From the NCBI RefSeq assembly GCF_020439865.1, contig NZ_JAGRPF010000036.1:1-64000 (forward strand): a stretch of DNA of 64,000 nt, given 5' to 3'. Below are positions 51,355 through 59,695 of this stretch, piece by piece. The translations under genes were made by a program, and so were the position numbers. The stretch's first letter is position 1; every line of letters starts with the position of its first letter. This DNA comes from Prosthecobacter sp. (GTDB lineage Bacteria > Verrucomicrobiota > Verrucomicrobiia > Verrucomicrobiales > Verrucomicrobiaceae). Under the pieces are notes generated by a model. That model saw only the letters and a program-made list of their open reading frames with translations. It had not been told where the DNA came from and searched no databases.

Positions 51355-53370
51355 ATGAAACGCTTTCTCTTCAATCTTCGTGATCGCTGGCATCGGTTTC
51401 CCCGATGGATGCGACGTGTCGTTGGTGTGTGCGCTTTTTTGTGTCTGATCGGCTTGATCGCACTGGGGGTTGTCTGGCAACACTACGCCAGCATCGCCGC
51501 CACCTACGACATGGAGGCGCTCACCCGCGGTCAGAACGAGACTCTCATCGTGGATGTGCGGGGCGAACTCATTGGCAGCGCCAGCGACATTGAACGCGAG
51601 CCTGTCACCCTCGATGCCGTGCCTCCTCATTTGGTTCAGGCCATCGTTGCCACGGAGGATGCGCGCTTTTATTCCCATCCAGGCTACGACATCATCGGGC
51701 TCACACGTGCCGCCGTGGCGAACTTCACATCGCGTGGGATCCGTCAGGGAGGCAGCACCATCACTCAGCAGCTCGCGCGCAACGCCTTTGGTCTTCAGGG
51801 GCGGAACTATGATCGGAAGCTGACCGAAATCTTTCTGGCCATGCGGATCGAGCGTGAGTACAAAAAAGATCAAATCCTCACGGACTATCTGAATCGCATC
51901 TACCTTGGTCACGGATGCAGCGGCGTGGGGGCGGCTGCGCGCTGCTACTTTGGAAAAGATGTGCGCGACATCACGCTCACGGAGGCTGCAACGCTGGCGG
52001 GTATCATCAAGGCCCCGGTTTCCTTCTCTCCGATCACCCAGCCGAAGCTGGCCCGCCAAAAGCGTGATCTCACCTTGAAGCGAATGGCGGAGACGGGAGC
52101 CATCACGGAGAAAGAGGCTGCGGACGCACAGGCGCAGCCGGTGGTTGTGCGGCATGACAAGACCCGCGTTCGCACCGGTTACATGCTGGCCGCGGCCCGT
52201 GCAGAATTTCAGCGCCTCGGTCTCAAGCCGGGCACGCCTCCGACCATGTCGATGACCCTGCGTCTGGACTGGCAGAAACGCCTCGATGAGCTGGTGAGGC
52301 AGCATCTGGTGAAGCTCGCGCCCAACGACAAGGGGGCGCTTCAAGGTGCCGTGATCGTGCTGGACAACCGCACCGGTGCCATCGTTGCCATGCAAGGAGG
52401 GCGCAACTTCACCACCAGTCCCTTCAATCGTGCGCTCGATGGCATCCGACCTCCCGGAACGGCGTTTCTGCCGCTTGTTTATGCTGCCGCACTCACTTTG
52501 CAGCCTGACGTTACCGACGCATCGATGATCGATGGCCCCTTGGACAACCGCCAGGCCATGATCGGCGGCCTCGTGGGCACGCTGGGTGAGTGGGGGGCTG
52601 ATGGTGAACAAGTGGCCTACACGGGTGGCACCATCACTCCCATGCAGGCGCTGATTGAGGGCCGCACGGCGGCCACCGTTCGCCTCGGTTATCAAGTTGG
52701 TTTGGATCCTCTGCGTGCGGCGCTCAACCGCTGCGAATTCACCAATCCGCTGCGCTCAGAGGCTGCCTTCACGCTAGGGCTGAGCAACCTTAGGCTCATC
52801 GAACTGGCCCGCGCCTTCACCGCCATTGCCAACGATGGACGTCCCTGTCCGCTGCCGCATCTTTTGCTGGCATCCTCCTCGCCTCGCAGTGTGGAAGTCT
52901 TCAATCCCGCCGCCGCTTCACATGTGCGCAATACCATGATCGCAGGGATGGCACGGCCCGAGTACCGTCAGCCGCTGGTCGCGCATGGGCTCGCGCAAAA
53001 GAGCATCGCCGGCTATGGGGGCATCACTTACGACCGCACCGATGCGTGGTTCATTGGATCAGATCAGGCTGTGACCTGCCTCGTTTGGATCGGGCATGAC
53101 AAAGATATCCCGATCAGTGCCAAAGCGACCGCTGCCACTGCGGCTCTTCCTCTCTGGGCTGCTGTGTTTGAAATGGTCACGGCTGAGCAGGTAAAAGGAT
53201 GGGATGCGAAAGGTGGCCTGCCCAAACTGCTGGCGGTGCCGCTACGTGCGTTGCCTTTGGAAGATGAAGTTCGCGTGCCAGCCATTCCACCAGCGTCCCA
53301 AGTAGTGCTGGGGAATGATCCGTATCGGACTGTTACTTCCAGCCCGATCCCGGAGCCTGTGGCTCAGTAG
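51355..53370 (+). CDS. Class A-like PBP: intact GT51 glycosyltransferase, degenerate transpeptidase domain
   Basis: A 671-residue protein with a membrane anchor (VVGVCAFLCLIGLIALGVVW). The GT51 domain is intact: EDARFYSHPGYD near residue 101, RQGGSTITQQLARN and RKLTEIFLAMRIEREYKKDQ. The C-terminal half aligns with a PBP1 transpeptidase domain, but the catalytic SxxK is TAFL (residues 369-372), the SxN position reads GRT (436-438), and the KTG position reads KSI (549-551). All three active-site motifs are thus lost. It likely polymerises glycan but cannot cross-link, and pairs with the intact transpeptidase encoded five bases upstream. Confidence 0.85.
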   Translation: MKRFLFNLRDRWHRFPRWMRRVVGVCAFLCLIGLIALGVVWQHYASIAATYDMEALTRGQNETLIVDVRGELIGSASDIEREPVTLDAVPPHLVQAIVATEDARFYSHPGYDIIGLTRAAVANFTSRGIRQGGSTITQQLARNAFGLQGRNYDRKLTEIFLAMRIEREYKKDQILTDYLNRIYLGHGCSGVGAAARCYFGKDVRDITLTEAATLAGIIKAPVSFSPITQPKLARQKRDLTLKRMAETGAITEKEAADAQAQPVVVRHDKTRVRTGYMLAAARAEFQRLGLKPGTPPTMSMTLRLDWQKRLDELVRQHLVKLAPNDKGALQGAVIVLDNRTGAIVAMQGGRNFTTSPFNRALDGIRPPGTAFLPLVYAAALTLQPDVTDASMIDGPLDNRQAMIGGLVGTLGEWGADGEQVAYTGGTITPMQALIEGRTAATVRLGYQVGLDPLRAALNRCEFTNPLRSEAAFTLGLSNLRLIELARAFTAIANDGRPCPLPHLLLASSSPRSVEVFNPAAASHVRNTMIAGMARPEYRQPLVAHGLAQKSIAGYGGITYDRTDAWFIGSDQAVTCLVWIGHDKDIPISAKATAATAALPLWAAVFEMVTAEQVKGWDAKGGLPKLLAVPLRALPLEDEVRVPAIPPASQVVLGNDPYRTVTSSPIPEPVAQ

Positions 53371-53395
53371 CCTGCATTTGGTGTTGCGGCCGCGA

Positions 53396-54211
53396 TTACA
53401 GCCCCATCACCTGCTTCAGATACGCGATGCTCTGCCGTGCGATGGTCGGCGCATCGGGTGTGTAGTCGAAGACTTCGGTGGAGAGGTAGCCGTTGTAGCC
53501 GGTCTCACGCAGCGCGGCGATGATGGGCTCATATTTGACCTCGCCCTGACCGGGGCCGCGGAGGTTGGGATCGTTGGTGTGGAAATGCACGGTCCACTCC
53601 TTGCTGTCGCGAATGATGTCCGGGATCGACTTGGATTCGTCACTCATCGCCTTCACGTCGAGGTGCAGTTTGCAGGAAGGATGATCGACGAGCTTGCAGA
53701 AGCGGATCGTCTCCTCGGCGGTGTTCAGGAAATTCGTTTCCTTGCGGCCCAACGGCTCCATCGCGATGACCACGCCGTACTTGCCGCACTCTTCGGCGAC
53801 TTCGCGTACGCAGTCAGCGGCGCGTTTGAAGGCGTCGTCGTAATTCCATTCCGGCAGAAGATTGCGGGCCTTGGGGCTGCCCCAGACCATGATCCGGCCA
53901 CCGGTGGCGCCGCAGAACCGGGCCAGGTGGCGGCCAAACTTGGCGGTTTCCTTGCGCTGCACCGCATCCGGCGTAGTGATGTGAAACCAGGTGGGCTTGG
54001 TCAGCAGCCAGTGCAGGCCAAGGATTTCGAGGCCGAAGGACTTGGCTTTCGCACAGTGCGTCAGCGCCTCCTCGACGGTGAGGGCGCGCGGGTCTTCTTT
54101 GAGCGTGAAGGGGGCGAGTTCGATGGCCTCATAGCCGGCGGCGGCCACATCCTCACACATCTTTTCGAAGGAGCAGTTCTGGTAGGTCTCGTTGCAGATC
54201 GCGAATCGCAT
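53396..54211 (-). CDS. Sugar phosphate isomerase/epimerase-like TIM-barrel protein
   Basis: A 271-residue cytosolic protein of the xylose isomerase-like TIM-barrel family; the ATG at 54211 (MRFAICNETYQNCSFEKMCE) is chosen. The metal-binding acids are likely in IAMEPLGRKE (near residue 150), LHLDVKAMSDE, HTNDPNLRGPG and YLSTEVFDY (near residue 255). Members isomerise or epimerise sugars, inositols or sugar acids; the substrate is open. The gene converges with the class A-like PBP gene 25 bases away. Confidence 0.83.
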   Translation of the reverse strand: MRFAICNETYQNCSFEKMCEDVAAAGYEAIELAPFTLKEDPRALTVEEALTHCAKAKSFGLEILGLHWLLTKPTWFHITTPDAVQRKETAKFGRHLARFCGATGGRIMVWGSPKARNLLPEWNYDDAFKRAADCVREVAEECGKYGVVIAMEPLGRKETNFLNTAEETIRFCKLVDHPSCKLHLDVKAMSDESKSIPDIIRDSKEWTVHFHTNDPNLRGPGQGEVKYEPIIAALRETGYNGYLSTEVFDYTPDAPTIARQSIAYLKQVMGL

Positions 54212-54289
54212 AGGGGCGCAGAGTGCGCGGATGCTCCGCCACGTCAACACGGCTTGCGCAAAGGGGGGCATGTTGTGCTATCTTTCCAA

Positions 54290-54973
54290 ATGCCAACCAC
54301 CCGACTCATCTTCCTCATGCTCGCGTTTGAGGTCTGCGCTCGCGCCGAGCTTGCGCTCAATGTGCCTGCGGTCGAACTGAAGCCGAAGCCGGAAGACGAG
54401 GAGGTGGAGACCACGTTCAAGTTTCGCAACAAGGGAGACAAGACCGTCAAGATTCTTGGGCTCGAAAGCGCCTGCAGTTGCCTGAGCGCCGAGATCGACA
54501 AGGCCGAGTACAAGCCGGGCGAGGAAGGAACCGGCCACGCCTCCTTCAAGGTTTCCACCTTTGTCGGACGGCATGAAAAATTCATCACCGTAAGCACCGA
54601 CGATCCCAAACAACCCGAGTGGCAGGTGAACTTCATTCTTGATGTTCCCGCCATTGTGGACATCAAACCCAAGAACTTACAGTGGTGGATCGGCGACCAG
54701 CCGGCGCAAAAAGCCTGCCTCGTGCAGTTCAAGGGCCCTGAACCGATGAAGATCATCAAAATTACTCCGACCCGGGAGAACGTCGATTTTGACTGGAAGG
54801 AGATCAAGGAAGGCCGGGAGTACCTCATCAAGGTGACGCCCAAATCCACGAAGGACGTCACCATGGGGGCGCTCAAGATCGAAACAAACAGCCCCATCGC
54901 CAAGTATCGCTATCAACTCGCTTTCTTCTCGATCACCCGGAAACCGGAGCCGCTGCCTGCCGCCAAGCCCTGA
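54290..54973 (+). CDS. DUF1573 domain secreted protein
   Basis: A 227-residue exported protein with a signal peptide (LIFLMLAFEVCARAE region). The DUF1573 domain is an immunoglobulin-like fold; its signature here is FRNKGDKTVKILGLESACSC with the conserved CSC near residue 64. A second Ig-like segment follows (residues of about 125-215). The ATG at 54290 is preferred as it starts the signal; upstream in-frame sequence is not coding-like. It lies 12 bases before a rhodanese gene, so they form an operon. Confidence 0.82.
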   Translation: MPTTRLIFLMLAFEVCARAELALNVPAVELKPKPEDEEVETTFKFRNKGDKTVKILGLESACSCLSAEIDKAEYKPGEEGTGHASFKVSTFVGRHEKFITVSTDDPKQPEWQVNFILDVPAIVDIKPKNLQWWIGDQPAQKACLVQFKGPEPMKIIKITPTRENVDFDWKEIKEGREYLIKVTPKSTKDVTMGALKIETNSPIAKYRYQLAFFSITRKPEPLPAAKP

Positions 54974-54985
54974 TCTTGCCCTCCT

Positions 54986-55426
54986 ATGCGTTCCGCGATT
55001 CGTCAGGCAGCTGTTTTGATTTTCCTCGCCGCCACCGCCGCCTGTGCCACCTACGCCTGGCATCCGCGTGCTCCGGCCTTGTATCTCGTGCAGGAACCGC
55101 TGCGCGATGACGAAGTCTCCATGCAGGTCATCGAGGAGCGCTGGCAGGGCCGGGTTCTGTGGATTGATGCCCGTATTCAGGAGCAGTATGACGCCGAACA
55201 TGTTCCCGGAGCCCTGCTGCTCAATGAACAGCACTTTGAAGAGCAGCTCTTCAGCTATCTGGACATCCTGCAGGCCAACAGCAAGCCGATCATCCTCTAT
55301 TGCAATGCGGCCAAGTGTGACGCGAGTCGCAAGATCCTTGAGCGCCTCAAGCAGACGCTGCCGATTGAGAATGCGTTCGTGTTGAAGGGTGGCTGGAACG
55401 CCTGGAAAGAGGCACAACGGAAATAG
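54986..55426 (+). CDS. Membrane-anchored or secreted rhodanese-like protein
   Basis: A 146-residue protein with an N-terminal hydrophobic segment (AAVLIFLAATAACATYA). The rhodanese fold is seen from WIDARIQEQYDAEHVPGALLLNE, and the active-site loop starts at YCNAAKCDASR (cysteines near residues 112 and 117), closing with VLKGGWNAW. The longer loop with two cysteines resembles rhodanese domains found with DoxX/MauE proteins, which suggests a thiol redox or sulfur-relay role in the periplasm. It follows DUF1573. Confidence 0.8.
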   Translation: MRSAIRQAAVLIFLAATAACATYAWHPRAPALYLVQEPLRDDEVSMQVIEERWQGRVLWIDARIQEQYDAEHVPGALLLNEQHFEEQLFSYLDILQANSKPIILYCNAAKCDASRKILERLKQTLPIENAFVLKGGWNAWKEAQRK

Positions 55427-55467
55427 GGTTGACTGCAGGCGTCGCATTTCCGTAGCATCTCAGTCTT

Positions 55468-55734
55468 ATGTCACTCCAAGGACTTCTGATCTGGTCGGCG
55501 CTCGGTCTGGTGGCCGGTATTTTGGCAAAACTCATCATGCCAGGGAAGCAGGGGATCAATCCCATCACCACGGTGCTGCTGGGCATCATTGGCAGCATCA
55601 TTGGTGGAAAGGTCGGCAGCCTGATCGGCTGGGGCGTGGTGGGTGAGTTCAGTCTCAAAGGCATCGCCACCGCAGTGGCTGGAGCTTTGATCCTGATGTT
55701 CGGCTGGCGTCTGTTGTTTGGCAGGAAGAGCTGA
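55468..55734 (+). CDS. GlsB/YeaQ/YmgE family membrane protein
   Basis: An 88-residue membrane protein with three short hydrophobic helices and glycine-rich stretches (GLVAGILAKLIMPGKQG, TTVLLGIIGSIIGGKVGSLI, AVAGALILMFGWRLLFG). The family is a transglycosylase-associated stress protein group, mostly of unproven function, and its length fits. It follows the rhodanese gene by 41 bases. Confidence 0.8.
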   Translation: MSLQGLLIWSALGLVAGILAKLIMPGKQGINPITTVLLGIIGSIIGGKVGSLIGWGVVGEFSLKGIATAVAGALILMFGWRLLFGRKS

Positions 55735-55779
55735 CTCGGTGTCGGTTGCGGCAGGACGTTCACACTCGTAGTCTTAGGC

Positions 55780-57954
55780 ATGCACATTTTTCGACTCCTC
55801 TTGCCTGTCATTGGCCTGATGCTTTCCAGCGCATGTCTCGCCGCGCCCGCGCTGGAGGGCAAGCTGGCCAGAGTGGTTGTCACAGACTCTGACATTGAGG
55901 ATGTTCGCCGCTGGCGGGAGTTGCGCTCGTGGATGGACGAAGCCGTGAAACAAGGCGCCTCGGGTTTGATCCTCGACATTCACACAACGCAGAGCAATGC
56001 GCAGGCGGCTCTGCCGATGGCGGAGGAGATCGCCCGATTGAAAGTCAAAACGCAGGCCTATGTGAACACGTCCGCGATCGGCGGCGGGGCGCTGCTTGCC
56101 CTGGCATGTGACGAGATCTGGATGGCTCCCGGTTCACGCATTGGCGCCGCACCACCGAAGGTGCAGGTGGACGAATCGTTGTCACCTAAAGCACAGGACA
56201 CGCTGCTGGCGGAGGCACTCGCTGTTTTGAAGGCTGGCGCACGCAGCCTGTGCAAGCTCAAGAACCATCGCCCGGAGATCGCCGAGGCCTTTGTGGATCG
56301 CGACAAAGGACTGGTGCTTGGGACAAACACGCTGGCGGAGAAGGGCGAGTTGCTGATGCTCGATGCCGACACCGCCGTTCAGCCCGTCGATGGCCAGCCG
56401 TTGCTGGCTCGTGCGATCATTGCCGATGTCGGTGCTTTGGCGAAGGCTGCCAAATCCGGGGGAACGCTCGTAACTCTGAACGCCGGCTGGTTTGACAAAC
56501 GTGGCGAGGCGGTGGCAGAAACGAAACCGGCCGTCGCTGCAGAGGAAAAGAAGGAGGCCGCGGTGGAACACAAAACGCCGGTCATCGCGCGAGATCAAAG
56601 CTACAAGGACAAGGTGGTCGTGATCCCGGTTGGACAGGACGATCTCATCATTCCTGCGCGTTTCGAATTCATGAAGCGCACGCTCAACCTCTGCAACGAA
56701 CAGGGCGCCGAGGCGGTGATTTTCGAACTCGACACGCCGGGTGGTCTGGCCTGGGACACGATCAGTCTGATGATGAAGGACCTGCAGGCGCTCAAGTCGC
56801 GCAGCTTTTCCTTTGTGAACACTCGGGCCATCTCCGCCGGTGCGATGATCGCGATGGCGACGGATGTCATTTACATGGCCCCCGCCAGCGCCATCGGAGC
56901 CTCCACGCCAGTTTCAGGCGACGGCACTCCTTTGGCAGAAGCGGAACGTGCCAAGAACAATTCAGCCTTCATGGGCATGGCCCGCACAGTCGTGCGTGAG
57001 AAAGGACATGATGTGCGCATCATCGAAGGGATGATCGACATGGACCGCGGTCTCATTATCAACGGCCAGGTCATCATCCCGAAAGGGGAGATCGTAACGC
57101 TCGATTCCGAGCAGGCGACAATGCTGATCAATGGCAAGCCGCTGCTGGCCAAAGGAGTCGTCAAATCGATCGAGGAGATCAAACAGCGTGAATCGCTCAA
57201 GGGGGAGGTGATCACCGCCGAGCCCACCGGCTTTGAGTGGATTGCCATCTGGGTGACACGATACGCGGCGATTTTGATCCTGATCGGTCTGGCGGGCGGC
57301 TATCTCGAGATGCAGACCCCTGGGTTTGGCATTCCTGGGTTTGTCGCGGTGGCCGCCTTTAGCCTGTTCTTTTTCGGCCATTATGTCGCCGGTAGTCTCG
57401 CGGGGAAGGAGACCATGGTCGTGGCGGCGGTCTTCATCCTTGGGATTGTGCTCATCGGCGTCGAGCTCTTTGCGGCTCCCGGGACGATTCTGCCCGGGAT
57501 CTTCGGATTCCTCTGTGTGATGGTCGCCTTGGTGTATGCCATGTCAGGCTGGGAAGTGGCTCCGGCAGGAGATGTCCCGTCCTCCGGCGGTGGAGTGGGC
57601 TTCAATCTTGCCACGTACGCCGTTGGCTTTCGCAACTTCGCCCTGGGCGTCAGCGGAGCGGCGGTGCTCATCACCGTTCTCGCCATGTGGCTGCCTGAGC
57701 TTCGTCCGTTCCGGGCGATGATCCTTCAGACATCGGCGGGAGGCACGGTAAACGACACTCCGGTCATGCAGGATGCCGCCCGCGCCCGGGTCGGAGATGC
57801 CGGTACCGCGCGCAGCGCTTTGCGGCCTTATGGGACGATCGAGGTGGGTGGCCGTCTCGTCGAGGCCATGGCCGAAGGTGCTTACGTTCAAAGCGGCACC
57901 GCCGTCCGCGTCCGTGAGGTGAAAGGCGAAAAGATCATCGTCGAGGCGGTTTAA
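55780..57954 (+). CDS. NfeD-family membrane protease with tandem ClpP-like domains
   Basis: A 724-residue protein with a signal peptide (LLLPVIGLMLSSACLAAP). Two ClpP/crotonase-like domains follow. The first (about residues 28-260) reads AIGGGALLA where the catalytic serine should be (Gly101). The second (about 275-480) reads AISAGAMIA with the expected nucleophile Ser352. C-terminal to these are four to five membrane helices (about 485-640) and an NfeD OB-fold domain (about 655-724). NfeD proteases cleave membrane-associated substrates and often act with flotillins, which are not in the window. The double protease domain is unusual. Confidence 0.82.
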   Translation: MHIFRLLLPVIGLMLSSACLAAPALEGKLARVVVTDSDIEDVRRWRELRSWMDEAVKQGASGLILDIHTTQSNAQAALPMAEEIARLKVKTQAYVNTSAIGGGALLALACDEIWMAPGSRIGAAPPKVQVDESLSPKAQDTLLAEALAVLKAGARSLCKLKNHRPEIAEAFVDRDKGLVLGTNTLAEKGELLMLDADTAVQPVDGQPLLARAIIADVGALAKAAKSGGTLVTLNAGWFDKRGEAVAETKPAVAAEEKKEAAVEHKTPVIARDQSYKDKVVVIPVGQDDLIIPARFEFMKRTLNLCNEQGAEAVIFELDTPGGLAWDTISLMMKDLQALKSRSFSFVNTRAISAGAMIAMATDVIYMAPASAIGASTPVSGDGTPLAEAERAKNNSAFMGMARTVVREKGHDVRIIEGMIDMDRGLIINGQVIIPKGEIVTLDSEQATMLINGKPLLAKGVVKSIEEIKQRESLKGEVITAEPTGFEWIAIWVTRYAAILILIGLAGGYLEMQTPGFGIPGFVAVAAFSLFFFGHYVAGSLAGKETMVVAAVFILGIVLIGVELFAAPGTILPGIFGFLCVMVALVYAMSGWEVAPAGDVPSSGGGVGFNLATYAVGFRNFALGVSGAAVLITVLAMWLPELRPFRAMILQTSAGGTVNDTPVMQDAARARVGDAGTARSALRPYGTIEVGGRLVEAMAEGAYVQSGTAVRVREVKGEKIIVEAV

Positions 57955-57969
57955 TCGCAATTTTTGCGA
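57955..57969. repeat. Short perfect inverted repeat after the NfeD gene
   Basis: TCGCAA and TTGCGA are separated by TTT directly after the stop codon. It has no T tract, so it is a weak terminator candidate only. Confidence 0.3.
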
Positions 57970-58012
57970 GTGCATTTGCGGGTTTTGGTCGTTAATCTTG
58001 CTGAACAACCGC

Positions 58013-59677
58013 ATGTCCAAAAACCTCAGTGCTCTCTCTTTCCGCAAAGGTGTCGAAAAAAACGTCTTTGAACGCATGGTCGATGCCGCCGCGAAGGCAG
58101 GCACCGCCGAGAAAAACGACATTGTTCATCAGATGGGCCAGGATCATCTGTTTGGGGATGCTTTGACGCTCGGCGCGGTGTCGTTCTACGACTTCCTCAA
58201 AAAGGAAAACGAGGGGAAGAAGGTTTTCGTCTGCAATGGTTCAGCCTGCCTTTGTGCCGGGACGCAGGACAAGCTGCATCACACACTGGAATCGCATTTC
58301 AAGAAGGAAGAGATCGGCCACATCTGCTGCCTGGGCCGCTGCCATGAAGGAGGGGCGTTGCAATACCAAGGGAAGAACTACTCCGGGCAGAGCGACGCAG
58401 CGCTGGCCGAACTCGTGAAGACGGGGAAGGGGGATGCTGAAGATCGCTATGCCGTCGTCTCGCACCTTCAGCCCGCACAGCTCACCGCGGAGTTTCCCGG
58501 CATCGATGCCTATTACGCGCCCTTCAAGAAGCTGATCACCGAAGGCAATCGCGACGCTCTCAGTGCCGAACTCAAAGACAGTGGCCTGCGTGGACGCGGC
58601 GGCGCGGGTTTCCCGTTGCATTTCAAATGGTCGTCCTGCCGTGCTGCGGAAGGCGCGGTGAAGTACATCGTCTGCAATGCCGACGAAGGAGATCCCGGCG
58701 CCTACATCGACAAATACCTCATGGAGAAGCAGCCGCACAGCGTCCTGCTCGGCATGATGGTTGCCGGATGGTTTGCCGGCGCTGAAAACGGCATCCTCTA
58801 CATCCGGGCCGAGTATCCGGATTCGGTCACCATCATCAACGAGGCCATCGAAGACCTCCGCGCCGCCGGACTCCTCGGTCAGAACATCCTGGGCACCGGC
58901 TTCAACTTCATGCTGAAGTCGATCAAAGGTGCCGGCGCCTACATCTGCGGCGAGGAAACCGCGTTGCTTGCCAGTCTCGAAGGCCAGCGCCCCGAAGTGC
59001 GCACGCGTCCGCCGTTCCCGACCATCGAGGGCCTCTTCCGCAAGCCGACGATCGTCAACAACGTCGAGACCTTCTCGAACATCCACGCCATCCTCACGCT
59101 CGGTGGCAAGGGCTACGCGCAGATCGGCACGCCGCAGTCCACCGGTCCGAAACTGATCTCCCTCGATTCGCATTTCGTTAAGCCGGGTATTTACGAAGTC
59201 GCCATGGGCACCCCGTTGCAGGAGGTCATCGACCTCGCGGGTGGCTTCAAAACAAAGATCAAGGCCATCCAGATCGGCGGTCCGCTCGGTGGCATCGTGC
59301 CGGTGTCGCACGTCGGCCAGCTCACGGTCGATTTCGAGAGCTTCAAGAAGGCAGGTTTCCTCCTCGGTCACGCCGGCGTCGTCAGCATTCCTGAGTCGAT
59401 GCCGATGATCGAATACATCCAGCACCTCTTCCAATTCACCGCCGACGAAAGCTGCGGCAAATGCTTCCCCTGCCGCCTCGGCAGCACGCGTGGCAAAGAG
59501 TTGATCGCCAAGGCTCGCGGCGACAGCAGCTACAAGATCGACCGCGAACTCATCAACGACCTGCTCGACACGATGGAGCAGACGAGCCTCTGCGCTCTTG
59601 GCGGCGGCGTGCCGCTGCCAATCAAGAACGCGCTGGAGCATTTCCAAAGCGAACTCGCCCCTTTCTTCAAAGCCTAA
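58013..59677 (+). CDS. fdsB: NAD-dependent formate dehydrogenase flavoprotein subunit (fused NuoE-NuoF type)
   Basis: A 554-residue protein; the ATG at 58013 is preferred. The N-terminal 140 residues are a NuoE-like thioredoxin fold with [2Fe-2S] ligands in CNGSAC (near residue 76) and CCLGRC (near 106). The rest is NuoF-like: RGRGGAGFP for FMN/NAD, CNADEGDPGAYIDK, GAGAYICGEETAL and the [4Fe-4S] motif CGKCFPCRLG. It passes electrons from the catalytic subunit to NAD+. The 18-base gap to the molybdenum subunit indicates an operon. This is a FdsG-FdsB fusion rather than complex I, since the partner is a formate dehydrogenase. Confidence 0.85.
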   Translation: MSKNLSALSFRKGVEKNVFERMVDAAAKAGTAEKNDIVHQMGQDHLFGDALTLGAVSFYDFLKKENEGKKVFVCNGSACLCAGTQDKLHHTLESHFKKEEIGHICCLGRCHEGGALQYQGKNYSGQSDAALAELVKTGKGDAEDRYAVVSHLQPAQLTAEFPGIDAYYAPFKKLITEGNRDALSAELKDSGLRGRGGAGFPLHFKWSSCRAAEGAVKYIVCNADEGDPGAYIDKYLMEKQPHSVLLGMMVAGWFAGAENGILYIRAEYPDSVTIINEAIEDLRAAGLLGQNILGTGFNFMLKSIKGAGAYICGEETALLASLEGQRPEVRTRPPFPTIEGLFRKPTIVNNVETFSNIHAILTLGGKGYAQIGTPQSTGPKLISLDSHFVKPGIYEVAMGTPLQEVIDLAGGFKTKIKAIQIGGPLGGIVPVSHVGQLTVDFESFKKAGFLLGHAGVVSIPESMPMIEYIQHLFQFTADESCGKCFPCRLGSTRGKELIAKARGDSSYKIDRELINDLLDTMEQTSLCALGGGVPLPIKNALEHFQSELAPFFKA

Positions 59678-59695
59678 CTTTAATCGCGCACTGTT

